Source: Comamonadaceae bacterium OS-1
GTDB lineage: Bacteria; Pseudomonadota; Gammaproteobacteria; Burkholderiales; Burkholderiaceae_C
DNA: 64,000 nt
Assembly: GCA_027923965.1 (NCBI GenBank)
Contig: AP026969.1
Span: forward strand, 4,030,001-4,094,000
Direction: 5' to 3'
A model generated the notes under the pieces. That model did no database searches. It was not told where the DNA came from and saw nothing but the letters and a program-made list of their open reading frames with translations. Positions 26,220-35,732 of this stretch are shown here, piece after piece (within the stretch, counting starts at the first letter, position 1; the number at the start of each line of letters is the position of its first letter). The position numbers and the translations under genes were made by a program.

Positions 26220-27346
26220 ACCACCACCCCCAGCACTGCGGATGGGGACAGCTCTGTCCATGCAGCCTGGTCCGGCGCGGCATCGGCTGCCATGGTGGTC
26301 TGGCCTTTTTCTTCGGCCCAGAGGGTGCCGTAGACGGTGGCCCCCGGCGCGATGGCGAGGCGCGGCGCGGTGACAGTTGCCAGGGTGCCGGGCGCGCCCA
26401 CGGTGCAGTCGGACCCGAGCACGATCGCGGTCTCGGACAGGACCGAGCCCCGCACCACACATCCCGCGCCCAGGTGGATGGCTCCCCCGGCCACGACGTT
26501 GCCGCGGATGTAGCTGCCCGGGCCCACGTGCAGGTCGCCGCGCGCCTTCAGGCTGCCGTCTGCCTGGCAATGCCCGCCCAAGGCCAGGTCGGCCAGGCAC
26601 ACCACGTCACCGTGCCAGGCCCGCCGGGCCTCGATCTGCAGCGCAGACCGCGCAAAGGCGCGGCGCACCTGCGGGTTCCACACCACACCGGCTGGCCAGT
26701 CGCTGGGGGCCAAGGTGGTGGAAGTCCATTCGGTAGACACCGAATCGGTGAGCGTTTTGCGGGACGACTCCGCAAAGTCGATGCGCGGCGCATGCAACAG
26801 CATGAAGGACACTTGCGGCGCAACGCGCAGGGTGTGCTGGGCCGTGACCCGGCCGGCCAGGTGGCAGCCCGTGCCGACATGCACCTCCTGGCCATGGGCC
26901 CAGCGCAATACGGTGCAGAAGGGGGCCAGGGTGGCCCGGCCACCGGCCCACACGGCGCGGTAGAGGCTGTGCGCGGCCGTGTGCAGGTCGGCCGAGGCCG
27001 ATACTTCGGCATAAAAGCCCATGCCTTCGGGCAGCTGGACATCGCCCTCGATGTGCCACAGGCGGTCGGTGCGTCCAGCCGCCACTTCGGCCGCCAACAA
27101 GGTCACACCACCCACCCTACTCGCCTCATGCGCAATAACCGAGCCGCCCAGGTGCGTGGCTCCCGCCTGGACAGCCTCGGCCAGCAGGGCTGCAAAACGC
27201 TGGGCCAGATAGGGCGGGTCCAGGGCATCGGCCTCGTCGATCTGCAGCGGCACCACATCCTGGGGCCGCAGCCATTCCCGCAGCGCGGGGATCAGCGGCA
27301 CCGCCAGCACCGACACGGTCAGCACAACCAGCAAGGCCAGCATCAT
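26216..27346 (-). CDS. Membrane-anchored beta-helix (bactofilin-like) protein
   Basis: 376 residues. One N-terminal membrane helix (MMLALLVVLTVSVLAVPL) is followed by a middle region of unknown fold. A C-terminal third then shows short repeats with regular Gly and Val (DLHVGPGSYIRGNVVAGGA, IHLGAGCVVRGSVL, IVLGSDCTVGA, ATVYGTLWAEE), typical of left-handed or bactofilin-type beta-helices. It may scaffold the synthase in the membrane. It overlaps both neighbours by ATGA. No enzyme motif is seen. Confidence 0.55.
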   Translation of the reverse strand: MMLALLVVLTVSVLAVPLIPALREWLRPQDVVPLQIDEADALDPPYLAQRFAALLAEAVQAGATHLGGSVIAHEASRVGGVTLLAAEVAAGRTDRLWHIEGDVQLPEGMGFYAEVSASADLHTAAHSLYRAVWAGGRATLAPFCTVLRWAHGQEVHVGTGCHLAGRVTAQHTLRVAPQVSFMLLHAPRIDFAESSRKTLTDSVSTEWTSTTLAPSDWPAGVVWNPQVRRAFARSALQIEARRAWHGDVVCLADLALGGHCQADGSLKARGDLHVGPGSYIRGNVVAGGAIHLGAGCVVRGSVLSETAIVLGSDCTVGAPGTLATVTAPRLAIAPGATVYGTLWAEEKGQTTMAADAAPDQAAWTELSPSAVLGVVV

Positions 27347-28878
27347 GGGTGCATCTCTGCCGCGACCGGCGTGTGGGTAGATACGGGTATGGCTACAGGC
27401 ACCGGTGCGGGCATCGGTGCGGGCGTAGCCATAGATGCCGATGCCGACATCGCCGCAGCCGCCACCGGCACCGCCGCACGCCGGTAGCGCACGGTCTTGT
27501 CCCAGTGGAAGCCGCGCCCGGGCAGGCGGTCCCACAGCAGTTGCTCCAGCACCGACTGGGCGATGGCCACTGCGCTGACGATGAAGCCCATGAAGGTGAA
27601 GGCCAGCAGGTGGATGCGCTGGCGCGAGCGGTCCAGGTGGACGGCGGTGGCGATCTCGAAGAAGGCCGCAAAGTTGCCCAGCGCACTATGGGCCATGAAG
27701 GCGATTAACAGGAAGGCCGGGGCCAGCACCTGCATGGAGACGGTGAAGTACATCAGCAGGCTGAGCACCCAGCCAAACAGCAGGATGGGCGACATCATGT
27801 ACACGCCCAGCAACAGGAATCCGTCCACCCGCTCGGTCAGGCTGAGTGCGGGGTTGCGCAGCAAGGCCCCGCTATGGCGCACCAGGGCCTGGTTGTGGCC
27901 TTTGGACCAGCGTTTGATCTGGCGCATGCGCACAGCCCAGTTTTGCGGGACCTCTTCGTAGCATTCGGCCCGGTTGTGGTAGACGGTGAGCCAGCCCCCC
28001 AGCAGCAGCCGGTAGGTGAGGTCGGTGTCTTCGGCCAGTACGTCGTCGTGCCAGCCGCCCACCGATTCCAGGGCGCTGATGCGGATGCCGCCCACCGTGC
28101 CGCCGTATTGGGGGACCAGGCCCAGGTTCATGCGGGCTTGTTGGTCGACCTGGTAGCCGCCAGAGCGCTCCAGATCCAGCAGCCGGGTGAGCAGGTTGGC
28201 ACCGACGTTGTGCGGGACCACGCGGCCCATCACCGCGCCGACTTCGGGGTCGAAGAAGGGGGCCATGAGGCGGCGGATGAGGCCGCGTGAGGGCATGTAG
28301 TCGGCATCGAAGACGATGATGAAGTCGGTGTCGATCAGCGCCGTGGCATCTTTGAGGGCGGCGGCCTTGCCGGGCTTGCCGCTGACCCGGTGGAACGGGG
28401 TGATGCGCCCCGGAAAGCGCGCCACCACCGCATCAATGATCTCGCGGGTGCGGTCGCTGGAGCGGTCGTTGACCGGCATGATGACCATGCGGTCCGCCGG
28501 GTAGTCCACCCGCATCAGGTTCTCCAGGCAGTCCTGGATCACGTCTTCTTCGTTGTGCGCGGCCACAAAGATGGTCACCCTGGGCCAGTCGGCGCTGACG
28601 ATGCTGGCGTACGGGTGGCGTTGCTTGCCAAACAGCCGGTTCAGCGAGAACACGTAATGCCGCAGCGTGTACACCGTCAGCAGCACCATCACCAACCCCA
28701 TCAAGCCCACCAAACTCCACGCCCATACCGCACCGAATGGGCTCGCCAAGGCGTAGCCCATGCCACCGCCTGCGGCGGCCTGTGCGCCAGAGGCGGCGAA
28801 GCCAACCGCCAGCACCGTACGCAATACACCCATGGCAGCCTTAGCGAGCGGACGAGCCAAGGCAAGATAAAAAGTCAT
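27343..28878 (-). CDS. Processive family 2 glycosyltransferase (polysaccharide synthase)
   Basis: First gene of the operon, 511 residues. Two N-terminal membrane helices, a cytosolic GT-A domain and about four C-terminal membrane helices match the BcsA/PgaC/HasA class. The catalytic set is complete: VNDRSSD near 145, FDADYM (DxD) near 190, LAEDTDL near 250 and QIKRW (QxxRW) near 320. It would polymerise a nucleotide sugar and extrude the chain. No PilZ domain is seen. The Ala/Pro/Ser-rich tail is low complexity. The start at 28878 has no clear SD; ATG at 28833 (TAAGG upstream) is the alternative. Confidence 0.85.
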   Translation of the reverse strand: MTFYLALARPLAKAAMGVLRTVLAVGFAASGAQAAAGGGMGYALASPFGAVWAWSLVGLMGLVMVLLTVYTLRHYVFSLNRLFGKQRHPYASIVSADWPRVTIFVAAHNEEDVIQDCLENLMRVDYPADRMVIMPVNDRSSDRTREIIDAVVARFPGRITPFHRVSGKPGKAAALKDATALIDTDFIIVFDADYMPSRGLIRRLMAPFFDPEVGAVMGRVVPHNVGANLLTRLLDLERSGGYQVDQQARMNLGLVPQYGGTVGGIRISALESVGGWHDDVLAEDTDLTYRLLLGGWLTVYHNRAECYEEVPQNWAVRMRQIKRWSKGHNQALVRHSGALLRNPALSLTERVDGFLLLGVYMMSPILLFGWVLSLLMYFTVSMQVLAPAFLLIAFMAHSALGNFAAFFEIATAVHLDRSRQRIHLLAFTFMGFIVSAVAIAQSVLEQLLWDRLPGRGFHWDKTVRYRRAAVPVAAAAMSASASMATPAPMPAPVPVAIPVSTHTPVAAEMHP

Positions 28879-29399
28879 CGTGGAACAAAGTAGGTGAACG
28901 AAACCCCGCCCACCCTTGGAGCACACAGGACGGACCCCATGCAAGGCGGTACCGACGGGTGTGCCGCCTTTGAAAGTGGAGAGGATGGAATGCAGAAAAT
29001 GCCGCAGAGCTGAAGCCCGGCAGACAAACCAATAACTAACTACATTGACTTTATCAACATGATAAAAAATGTAAATGACATTTCTTAATGTAAATTGTGT
29101 ACAACGTGATTAATTTAACAATTTGCCCACCAAGAACAATCTGAAAAATTCACCCCCCGCCCACAACCGTCCAAATCGGTGCCTGAATGTGGGTGTGCAG
29201 TTTGCAATCAAAATTTACTTTTGCTATTCATTTTGAAGCAAACAATACAGAAAGGACTGGCGTACAGCGACATCCAGGCTCAAAAACTGGATAACTGGCC
29301 TGCGTTTGACACGGCGTGGCAGCCCCATCCCAAGGCCAAGACGGAGCACGCGTACGTGAGCCTTTTTAAGAAAGCAGGCTCAAAAATACTTCTCAAGAG
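28879..29399. other. AT-rich intergenic region, likely exopolysaccharide operon promoter
   Basis: About 520 bp without a convincing gene between the divergently placed ends of the GT2 gene (start) and nadB (stop). The part 29030-29170 is strikingly AT-rich beside GC-rich genes and contains a spaced direct repeat. A plus-strand frame of about 90 codons at 29179-29457 runs into nadB antisense and lacks family features. The base composition may mark a regulatory region or the edge of transferred DNA. Confidence 0.5.
29068..29095 (-). promoter_or_regulatory. Spaced direct repeat AATGTAAAT, candidate regulator site
   Basis: AATGTAAAT occurs at 29068-29076 and again at 29087-29095, 19 bp apart, about two helical turns. 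That spacing suits a dimeric DNA-binding protein on one face of the helix. It is about 190 bp upstream of the GT2 start. Confidence 0.3.
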
Positions 29400-30995
29400 T
29401 TACGATTTTTCCGGCACCAGGACCGTGGCTTCGGCTGTGGCGGCCAGCTCCGGGTAGTCACGGCTGAAGTGCAGGCCCCGGCTTTCCTGGCGGGCACGGG
29501 CGCTGCGCACGATCAGGTCGGCCACCTGGACCAGGTTGCGCAGTTCCAGCAGGTCGCGGGTGACGTGGTGGCGGGCGTAGAACTCGTCGATCTCGCTTTG
29601 CAGCAGGGCGATGCGGTGGGCGGCGCGGTCCAGTCGTTTGTTGGTGCGCACGATGCCCACGTAGTCCCACATGAAGCGGCGCAGCTCGTCCCAGTTGTGC
29701 GAGATGACCACCAGCTCATCGCTGTCGATCACCTGGCTGTCGTCCCAGGCGGGGAGCTGGGGCGCTGGGGCGCGGTTCACCGCGGCCATGGCCTGGGCGG
29801 CGGCGCGGGCAAACACCATGCATTCCAGCAGCGAGTTGCTGGCCAGCCGGTTGGCACCGTGCAGGCCGGTGCAGGCGGCCTCGCCCAGGGCGTACAGGCC
29901 GGGCACGTCGGTGCGGCCTTCCAAATCCGTCAGTACGCCGCCGCAGGTGTAGTGGGCAGCGGGCACCACGGGGATGGGCTGGCGGGCGATGTCGATGCCC
30001 AGCTCCAGGCAGCGGGCGTAGATGTTGGGAAAGTGCTCCAGCAAAAAGGCCTTGGGCTGGTGCGAGATGTCGAGGTAGACGCAGTCGAAGCCGCCCTTTT
30101 TCATCTCGAAGTCGATGGCGCGGGCCACCACGTCGCGCGGGGCCAGCTCGGCGCGCGCATCGTGTTCGGGCATGAAGCGGCTGCCGTCGGGGCGCAGCAG
30201 GCGGCCGCCTTCGCCGCGCACGGCCTCGGAGATCAAAAACGACTTGGCGTGCGGGTGGTACAGACAGGTCGGGTGGAACTGGATGAATTCCATGTTCGCG
30301 GCCCGGCAACCCGCGCGCCAGGCGGCGGCAATGCCGTCGCCGGTGGCGGTGTCGGGGTTGGTGGTGTAGAGGTAGACCTTGCCTGCGCCGCCGGTGGCCA
30401 GGATGGTGTTGGGGGCGCTGAAGGTGAGCACCTGGTCGGTATCCGCGTCCAGCGCGTACAGACCCACGCAGCCCTGCTGGGGCAGGCCGAGCTTGCTGCC
30501 AATGATCAGGTCCACCAGGGTGTGGTTTTCAAACAGGGTGATCTGCGGATGGCTGCGCACCTGGGCCATCATGGTGGCCTGCACGGCCGCGCCGGTGGCA
30601 TCGGTGGCGTGGACGATGCGGCGGTGGCTATGGCCGCCTTCGCGGGTCAGGTGCAGCGCGCCGTCTTCCTGCGAGAACGGCACGCCCAGGGACTGCAGCC
30701 AGGCGATGCATTCGGGCGCGTGCTCGACCACGAAACGGGTGGCCTCCACATCGCACAGACCGCCGCCCGCGACCAGGGTGTCGTCCACATGCGAGGCAAA
30801 GCTGTCGCCCTGGCCCAGCACGGCGGCAATGCCGCCCTGGGCCCAGGCGCTGGCACCGTCGGCCATACCGCGTTTGGTGAGCACTGCGACGCGGTGGGTG
30901 GGGGCCAGCAGCAGCGCGGCACTGAGGCCTGCCAGGCCACTGCCCACGATCAACACATCAAAATTCAGGTGGGTAGGAGCATCGGAAGCGGACAA
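29400..30995 (-). CDS. nadB: L-aspartate oxidase
   Basis: FAD enzyme converting L-aspartate to iminoaspartate, the first step of de novo NAD synthesis; 531 residues. The FAD-binding [17 protein letters not shown] starts at residue 14. Also present are [19 protein letters not shown], the flavin-covering [17 protein letters not shown], and [14 protein letters not shown] with [21 protein letters not shown]. The start is a TTG at 30995, one base after the kup stop, suggesting coupling with kup. Confidence 0.93.
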   Translation of the reverse strand: MSASDAPTHLNFDVLIVGSGLAGLSAALLLAPTHRVAVLTKRGMADGASAWAQGGIAAVLGQGDSFASHVDDTLVAGGGLCDVEATRFVVEHAPECIAWLQSLGVPFSQEDGALHLTREGGHSHRRIVHATDATGAAVQATMMAQVRSHPQITLFENHTLVDLIIGSKLGLPQQGCVGLYALDADTDQVLTFSAPNTILATGGAGKVYLYTTNPDTATGDGIAAAWRAGCRAANMEFIQFHPTCLYHPHAKSFLISEAVRGEGGRLLRPDGSRFMPEHDARAELAPRDVVARAIDFEMKKGGFDCVYLDISHQPKAFLLEHFPNIYARCLELGIDIARQPIPVVPAAHYTCGGVLTDLEGRTDVPGLYALGEAACTGLHGANRLASNSLLECMVFARAAAQAMAAVNRAPAPQLPAWDDSQVIDSDELVVISHNWDELRRFMWDYVGIVRTNKRLDRAAHRIALLQSEIDEFYARHHVTRDLLELRNLVQVADLIVRSARARQESRGLHFSRDYPELAATAEATVLVPEKS

Positions 30996-30996
30996 T

Positions 30997-32913
30997 TTAT
31001 ATCTCTATTTTGGAACCCAGCTCCACTACCGCGTTATTGGGTAGGCGCAAAAAGTCGGCTGCGGCGCTGGCATTGTGGTGCATTTGCGCAAACAGCTTTT
31101 CGCGCCAGGGGGCCATGCCTCCGCCCAGGGTGGGAATAACGGTATCGCGTGACAGGAAATAGCTGGTGGTCATGACCTCCAGCTCGCAGCCCCGGCCCCG
31201 GATGTGCTGCAGCGCCTTGGGGATGTCGGGGGTGTTTTTGAAGCCGTAGTGGATGATGACCTGCCAGCATTTGTGGCCCAGGGCTTCGACTTCGATGCGC
31301 TTGCCCATACCGATCCAGGGGATGGGGTGGTTATTGACGGTAACGAACAGGTTGTGCTCGTGCAGCACCTTGTTGTGCTTGAGGTTATGCAGCAGGGCGT
31401 TGGGCACGGTGGAGGCTTCGGCGGTCAAAAACACGGCCGTGCCTTCGACGCGCACCGGAGGGCTGATGAAGACCGAGTCCAGAAATTCCTTCAGGTCCAT
31501 GGCGCTTTCACGCTGCTTTTCGGCCAGCAGGCGGCGGCCATCCTTCCAGGTGGACATCACCACGTACAGGCCCAGCGCCATCGCCAGGGGGAACCAGCCG
31601 CCCTGCAGTATCTTGAGCGAGTTGGAGGCCAAAAACACGGTGTCCACCAGCAAGAAGAAGCCGGTGGCCGCAATGCACAGAGGCAGCGAATAACCCCAGC
31701 CGTAGCGCACCACGTAGAAGGTCAGTATTGTGGTGATCACCATTAGCAAGCTGACCGAGATACCGTAGGCAGCGGCCAGGGCGTCCGACGAGCCAAACAT
31801 CAGCACCGCGGCGATCACCCCGGCCAGCAGCAGCCAGTTGACGGCAGGCACGTAGATCTGCCCGGTGTCGCGCACGGAGGTGTGCAGGATGGTCAGACGC
31901 GGCAGGTAGCCCATCTGGATGGTTTGCTTGGTGGCCGAAAAGGCCCCCGAGATCAGCGCCTGCGAAGCGATCACGGTGGCGGCGGTGGCCAGCACCACGG
32001 TGGGGATGAGCGCCCAGTCGGGGAACATCAAAAAGAACGGGTTTTCGGCCGCGGTAGGGTCCAGCAGCACCAGGGCGCCCTGGCCAAAATAGTTCAGCAC
32101 CAGGGCGGGCATGACCACTGCAAACCAGGCCAGCCGGATCGGGTTCTTGCCGAAGTGGCCCATGTCGGCATACAGCGCCTCGGCCCCGGTCAGACACAGG
32201 AACACCGCGCCCAGAGTAATGAAGGCTATGTGCAGGTTGGCAAAGGCAAATTGCAGTGCGTACACCGGCGATAGTGCCCACAGCACCACCGGGTTGCGCA
32301 CGATCTGGTGGATGCCGGCGATAGCCAGGACCGCAAACCACAGCAGGGTGATGGGACCAAAAAACTTGCCAATATCGCCCGTGCCACGGCGCTGCACCAT
32401 GAACAGCAGCACCAGCACCACCAGCGCGATGGGCTTCACATACGGAGCCGCACCGGGGGTGATGATTTCCATACCCTCCACCGCCGACAGCACCGAGATG
32501 GCGGGGGTGATGACCCCATCGCCAAAAAACAGCGCCAGGCCAAAGATGCCCAGCATCAGCAGGCCGCGCCGCAAGCGGGGGCTGTCCTTGACCGATTCCG
32601 CCGCCAGCGCCAGCAGGGCCATCAGGCCGCCCTCGCCCTCGTTGTCGGCGCGCATGATGAGCACCACGTACTTGAGCGACACCACCACCATCAACGCCCA
32701 GAAGAAGAGCGACAGCACGCCAATCACATTGGCCTCGGTGACCTGGACATGGCCGTGGGCGAATACTTCTTTGAAAGCGTAAAGGGCCGAGGTGCCAATA
32801 TCGCCGTACACCACACCTAGCGCACCCAAGGTGAGCGCGGGCAGCGAAGATTTTGAACTTTGCACAAACGAGGCCCCGTCTGAATGACCCCAGAGGGGTC
32901 GGCGGGGTTCCAT
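30997..32913 (-). CDS. kup: Low-affinity potassium transporter Kup
   Basis: Inner-membrane K+/H+ symporter of about 638 residues with twelve membrane helices and a C-terminal cytosolic domain. The diagnostic start [20 protein letters not shown] is present, with GTSA where most members have GTSP. The annotated ATG is at 32913. A GTG at 32865 would give the common [11 protein letters not shown] start and leave a perfect hairpin (GACCCC-AGA-GGGGTC, 32886-32900) in the untranslated leader; I think this is a real alternative. Confidence 0.92.
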   Translation of the reverse strand: MEPRRPLWGHSDGASFVQSSKSSLPALTLGALGVVYGDIGTSALYAFKEVFAHGHVQVTEANVIGVLSLFFWALMVVVSLKYVVLIMRADNEGEGGLMALLALAAESVKDSPRLRRGLLMLGIFGLALFFGDGVITPAISVLSAVEGMEIITPGAAPYVKPIALVVLVLLFMVQRRGTGDIGKFFGPITLLWFAVLAIAGIHQIVRNPVVLWALSPVYALQFAFANLHIAFITLGAVFLCLTGAEALYADMGHFGKNPIRLAWFAVVMPALVLNYFGQGALVLLDPTAAENPFFLMFPDWALIPTVVLATAATVIASQALISGAFSATKQTIQMGYLPRLTILHTSVRDTGQIYVPAVNWLLLAGVIAAVLMFGSSDALAAAYGISVSLLMVITTILTFYVVRYGWGYSLPLCIAATGFFLLVDTVFLASNSLKILQGGWFPLAMALGLYVVMSTWKDGRRLLAEKQRESAMDLKEFLDSVFISPPVRVEGTAVFLTAEASTVPNALLHNLKHNKVLHEHNLFVTVNNHPIPWIGMGKRIEVEALGHKCWQVIIHYGFKNTPDIPKALQHIRGRGCELEVMTTSYFLSRDTVIPTLGGGMAPWREKLFAQMHHNASAAADFLRLPNNAVVELGSKIEI

Positions 32914-33020
32914 GAACTTTGGGAAACGTATTTTGCGCTCCAGAATCCCGCGTGCAAGCGGAGTGGAGCCCCTAGAGCCGATTTATGTTGCGGTGCAGCA
33001 ACTTATTCAAATTGTGTTAT

Positions 33021-34310
33021 TTAGTCGTAAATTTCGGCATCGGGATCGGTGGCTTCCAGCTCGTAACTGGCCGCAGCCATGGCCAGGCGGCCCACCACGC
33101 CGTACATGTAAAACCGGTTCGGCGCACTGGCACCGGGGCGCATGCCAACCTGCGGCAGGTGGGCGTTTTCGGCAAACGCCAGCGGCACGTAGCTGGAGCC
33201 CGGGGCGTTGAGGCTCTCATCCACCCCGCGCTCGGCGTGGATGCGGTAGAAACCGCCCACGACGTAGCGGTCCATCATGTAGACCACCGGCTCGGCCACC
33301 GCGTCGTTGATGCGCTCGTTGGTCAGCACGCCTTCTTGGATGATGGCATCCAGCACCTGGGGCGCGCCCTTGGTCAACGTGGTTTTGGCCCGGTGGTGCA
33401 GCACCGCCAGGTCTTTCACGTCGCGCACCGTCATGATGCCCATGCCGGGCGCGCCGCTGTCGGACTTGACGATCACAAACGGCTTCTCGTTGATGCCGTA
33501 TTCCTTGTATTTGCGGCGGATCTTGCCCAGCAGCGCGTCCACGTTGGTGGTCAGGCATTCCAGGCCCTGGCCCTGCGCCATGTCCACCGCGCCGCACTGG
33601 TTGAACATCGGGTTGATCAGCCAGGGGTCTATGCCCAGCAGCTTGCCAAGGCGCTTGGCCAGCTCTTCGTAGCTGCGGAAATGCTTGCTTTTGCGGCGCA
33701 CCGAGCCCCCGGCGTGCAGCGGCGGCAGCAGGTACTGCTCGTGCAGCTCTTCCAGGATGCCGGGCGGGCCCGCCATCAGGCTGTTATTCAGCAAGATGGT
33801 GCAGGGGTCAAAGTCTTTCAACCCCAGGCGGCGCTTGGTGCGGATCACCGGCTCCAGCGTCACCTGTTCGCCATTGGGCAGGTTGATGACCGTGGTTTCC
33901 TTGATGTCGGGATTGATCGAGCCCACCCGCACGTTCAGCCCGGCCATGTGGAAGATGCGCTGCAACTGCGCTACGTTGGACAGGTAAAAGGTGCTGCGGG
34001 TGTCGTTTTCGGGGATCAGCAGCAGGTTTTTGGCCTCGGGGCAGATCTTCTCGATGGCCGCCATGGCAGATTGCACCGCCAGCGGCAGCATTTGCGGGGT
34101 CAGGTTGTTCCAGCCGTGGGGGGCCAGGCTGGTGTCTACCGGCGCCAGCTTGAAGCCCGCGTTGCGGATGTCCACCGCGCTGTAGAACGGCGGCGTGTGC
34201 TCCATCCACTCCAGCCGGAACCAGCGTTCGATAGCGGGCATGGAGTCGAGGATGCGCTGTTCCAGTTCGTTGATCGGGCCGGTGAGCGCAGTGATGAGAT
34301 GGGGAACCAT
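33021..34310 (-). CDS. gshA: Glutamate-cysteine ligase, ferrooxidans type
   Basis: 429 residues matching the distinct GshA family first defined in Acidithiobacillus ferrooxidans: PPFYSAVDIRNAGFKLAPVD, NLLLIPENDTRSTFY, KSDSGAPGMGIMTVRD and a C-terminal RFYMYGVVGRLA. It makes gamma-glutamylcysteine for the GshB encoded at 9548. About 80 bp downstream of proA on the same strand. Confidence 0.9.
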   Translation of the reverse strand: MVPHLITALTGPINELEQRILDSMPAIERWFRLEWMEHTPPFYSAVDIRNAGFKLAPVDTSLAPHGWNNLTPQMLPLAVQSAMAAIEKICPEAKNLLLIPENDTRSTFYLSNVAQLQRIFHMAGLNVRVGSINPDIKETTVINLPNGEQVTLEPVIRTKRRLGLKDFDPCTILLNNSLMAGPPGILEELHEQYLLPPLHAGGSVRRKSKHFRSYEELAKRLGKLLGIDPWLINPMFNQCGAVDMAQGQGLECLTTNVDALLGKIRRKYKEYGINEKPFVIVKSDSGAPGMGIMTVRDVKDLAVLHHRAKTTLTKGAPQVLDAIIQEGVLTNERINDAVAEPVVYMMDRYVVGGFYRIHAERGVDESLNAPGSSYVPLAFAENAHLPQVGMRPGASAPNRFYMYGVVGRLAMAAASYELEATDPDAEIYD

Positions 34311-34391
34311 GGAGGCCCTCTGGAAACTGAATGAGTTACGGGATGTAAGGGCAGTTCGCCCAATCTCAAGAGCCGGTCAAGACCTGCTTGG

Positions 34392-35684
34392 CTAAATGCG
34401 CACTTCGCCCTGGCCCAGCACGACGTATTTCAACGATGTCAGCCCCGCCAGACCTACCGGCCCACGGGCGTGGAACTTGTCGGTGCTGATGCCGATTTCC
34501 GCCCCCAGGCCGTATTCGAAGCCGTCGGCAAACCGGGTGCTGGTGTTGACCATCACACTGGCCGAGTCCACCTCGCGCAAAAACTGCTGGGCGTGCATGT
34601 GGTCGCGCGTGAGGATGGCATCGGTGTGGTGGCTGCTGTATTTGTTGATGTGGGCAATCGCCTCGTCCAAGCCTTCCACCACCTTGATGCTGATGATGGG
34701 TGCAAGGTATTCCTCGTACCAGTCGTGTTCGGTGGCGGGCACAATTTTCGCTACATCTTTAATAGCTGCTTGCGCCGACAGGATAAGGGCCGCAGCCGGA
34801 TCGCATCGCATTTCCACCCCTTTGGCGGCGTAGATGGCACCGATCAACGGCAGGAACTCGGCCGCCACGGCACGGGCCACCAGCAGGCCCTCGGTGGCGT
34901 TGCAGGGGCTGTATTTGCTGGTCTTGGCGTTGTCGGCCACTTTGACGGCCATGGCGATGTCGCAGGGGTCGTCCACGTACACATGGCAGTTGCCGTCCAG
35001 ATGCTTGATCACCGGCACCTTGGCATCGCGGCTGATGCGCTCGATCAGGCTCTTGCCGCCGCGCGGGATGATCACGTCCACATACTGCGGCATGGCGATG
35101 AGCTGGCCCACCACCTCGCGGTCGGTGGTTTGCACCAGTTGCACCGCGTCGGCGGGCAAACCGGCTTCCAGCAGCGCCTGTTGCACCAGCAGTGCCAGCG
35201 CCTTGTTGGAGTCGATCGCCTCCGAGCCGCCACGCAAAATACAGGCGTTGCCGCTCTTGATCGACAGGCTGGCGGCCTCGATGGTCACATTCGGGCGGCT
35301 CTCGAAAATCATGCCAAACACGCCAATCGGCACCCGCATCTGGCCCACGCGGATACCGCTGGGCTGCTGCTGCAGGCCGATGATCTCGCCAATGCTGTCG
35401 GCCATGGCGGCCAGCTGCTCACAGCCCTGGGCGCAGGTTTCCAGCGTCTGCGGGCTGAGCTTGAGCCGGTCTACCAGGGGCGCGGCCAGCCCGGCGGCGC
35501 GGGCACGGTCCAGGTCTTTGGCGTTCTCGGCCTGCAGTGCAACAGTGTTCTCGCGCAGTAAGCGGGCCAGGCTACGCAGCGCTACATTTTTGGTAGCTGC
35601 CGTCGCCCTAGCCATAAGCGCAGAGGCCGCTTTTGCTTGTAAACCTAGAGCGTGGGTGTATTCGGCGATGTTCAGGGCGTTCAT
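34392..35684 (-). CDS. proA: Gamma-glutamyl phosphate reductase
   Basis: NADPH-dependent reduction of glutamyl phosphate in proline synthesis; 430 residues. Visible are [45 protein letters not shown], the catalytic Cys in [10 protein letters not shown], and [20 protein letters not shown]. Two stretches, residues about 16-34 and 295-311, are encoded by DNA closely resembling family A repeats read in frame. The second adds roughly ten residues (AAIKDVAKI) before the conserved [10 protein letters not shown]. Confidence 0.95.
   Translation of the reverse strand: MNALNIAEYTHALGLQAKAASALMARATAATKNVALRSLARLLRENTVALQAENAKDLDRARAAGLAAPLVDRLKLSPQTLETCAQGCEQLAAMADSIGEIIGLQQQPSGIRVGQMRVPIGVFGMIFESRPNVTIEAASLSIKSGNACILRGGSEAIDSNKALALLVQQALLEAGLPADAVQLVQTTDREVVGQLIAMPQYVDVIIPRGGKSLIERISRDAKVPVIKHLDGNCHVYVDDPCDIAMAVKVADNAKTSKYSPCNATEGLLVARAVAAEFLPLIGAIYAAKGVEMRCDPAAALILSAQAAIKDVAKIVPATEHDWYEEYLAPIISIKVVEGLDEAIAHINKYSSHHTDAILTRDHMHAQQFLREVDSASVMVNTSTRFADGFEYGLGAEIGISTDKFHARGPVGLAGLTSLKYVVLGQGEVRI
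34750..34801 (+). repeat. Family A repeat inside proA (C-terminal half)
   Basis: GCTACATCTTTAATAGCTGC, TTGCGCCGACAGGATAAGGG, then CCGCAGCCGGAT follow family A nearly throughout. The copy is translated from its minus strand within ProA without breaking the frame, just before a conserved active-site-proximal segment. Confidence 0.6.
35581..35635 (+). repeat. Family A-like sequence inside proA (N-terminal)
   Basis: GCTACATTTTTGGTAGCTGC, then CGTCGCCCTAGCCATAAGCG, then CAGAGGCCGCTTTTGC follow the family pattern. It encodes residues about 16-34 of ProA. Family members have the same length here, so either the repeat replaced native sequence or the resemblance arose by conversion. Confidence 0.45.
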
Positions 35685-35732
35685 AGCGGTATTTTGTCAC
35701 GGCCTACACGCCCGGCGGGCATCAAGAATGTC

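Noticed and set aside
26220..26600. Upstream extension of the second deacetylase-like protein
   Set aside because: The extra residues are Arg/Gly/Pro-rich shadow sequence of the beta-helix gene; the ATG at 26219 with an anchor helix fits better.
29366..29386. Sequence AAGAAAGCAGGCT resembling a recombination cloning site
   Set aside because: Only a partial match of about a dozen bases, no second site, and no vector sequence; chance.
29179..29457. Plus-strand frame of about 90 codons between the GT2 gene and nadB
   Set aside because: It has no ribosome site, overlaps nadB antisense by 58 nt, and its sequence has no family features; listed as intergenic.
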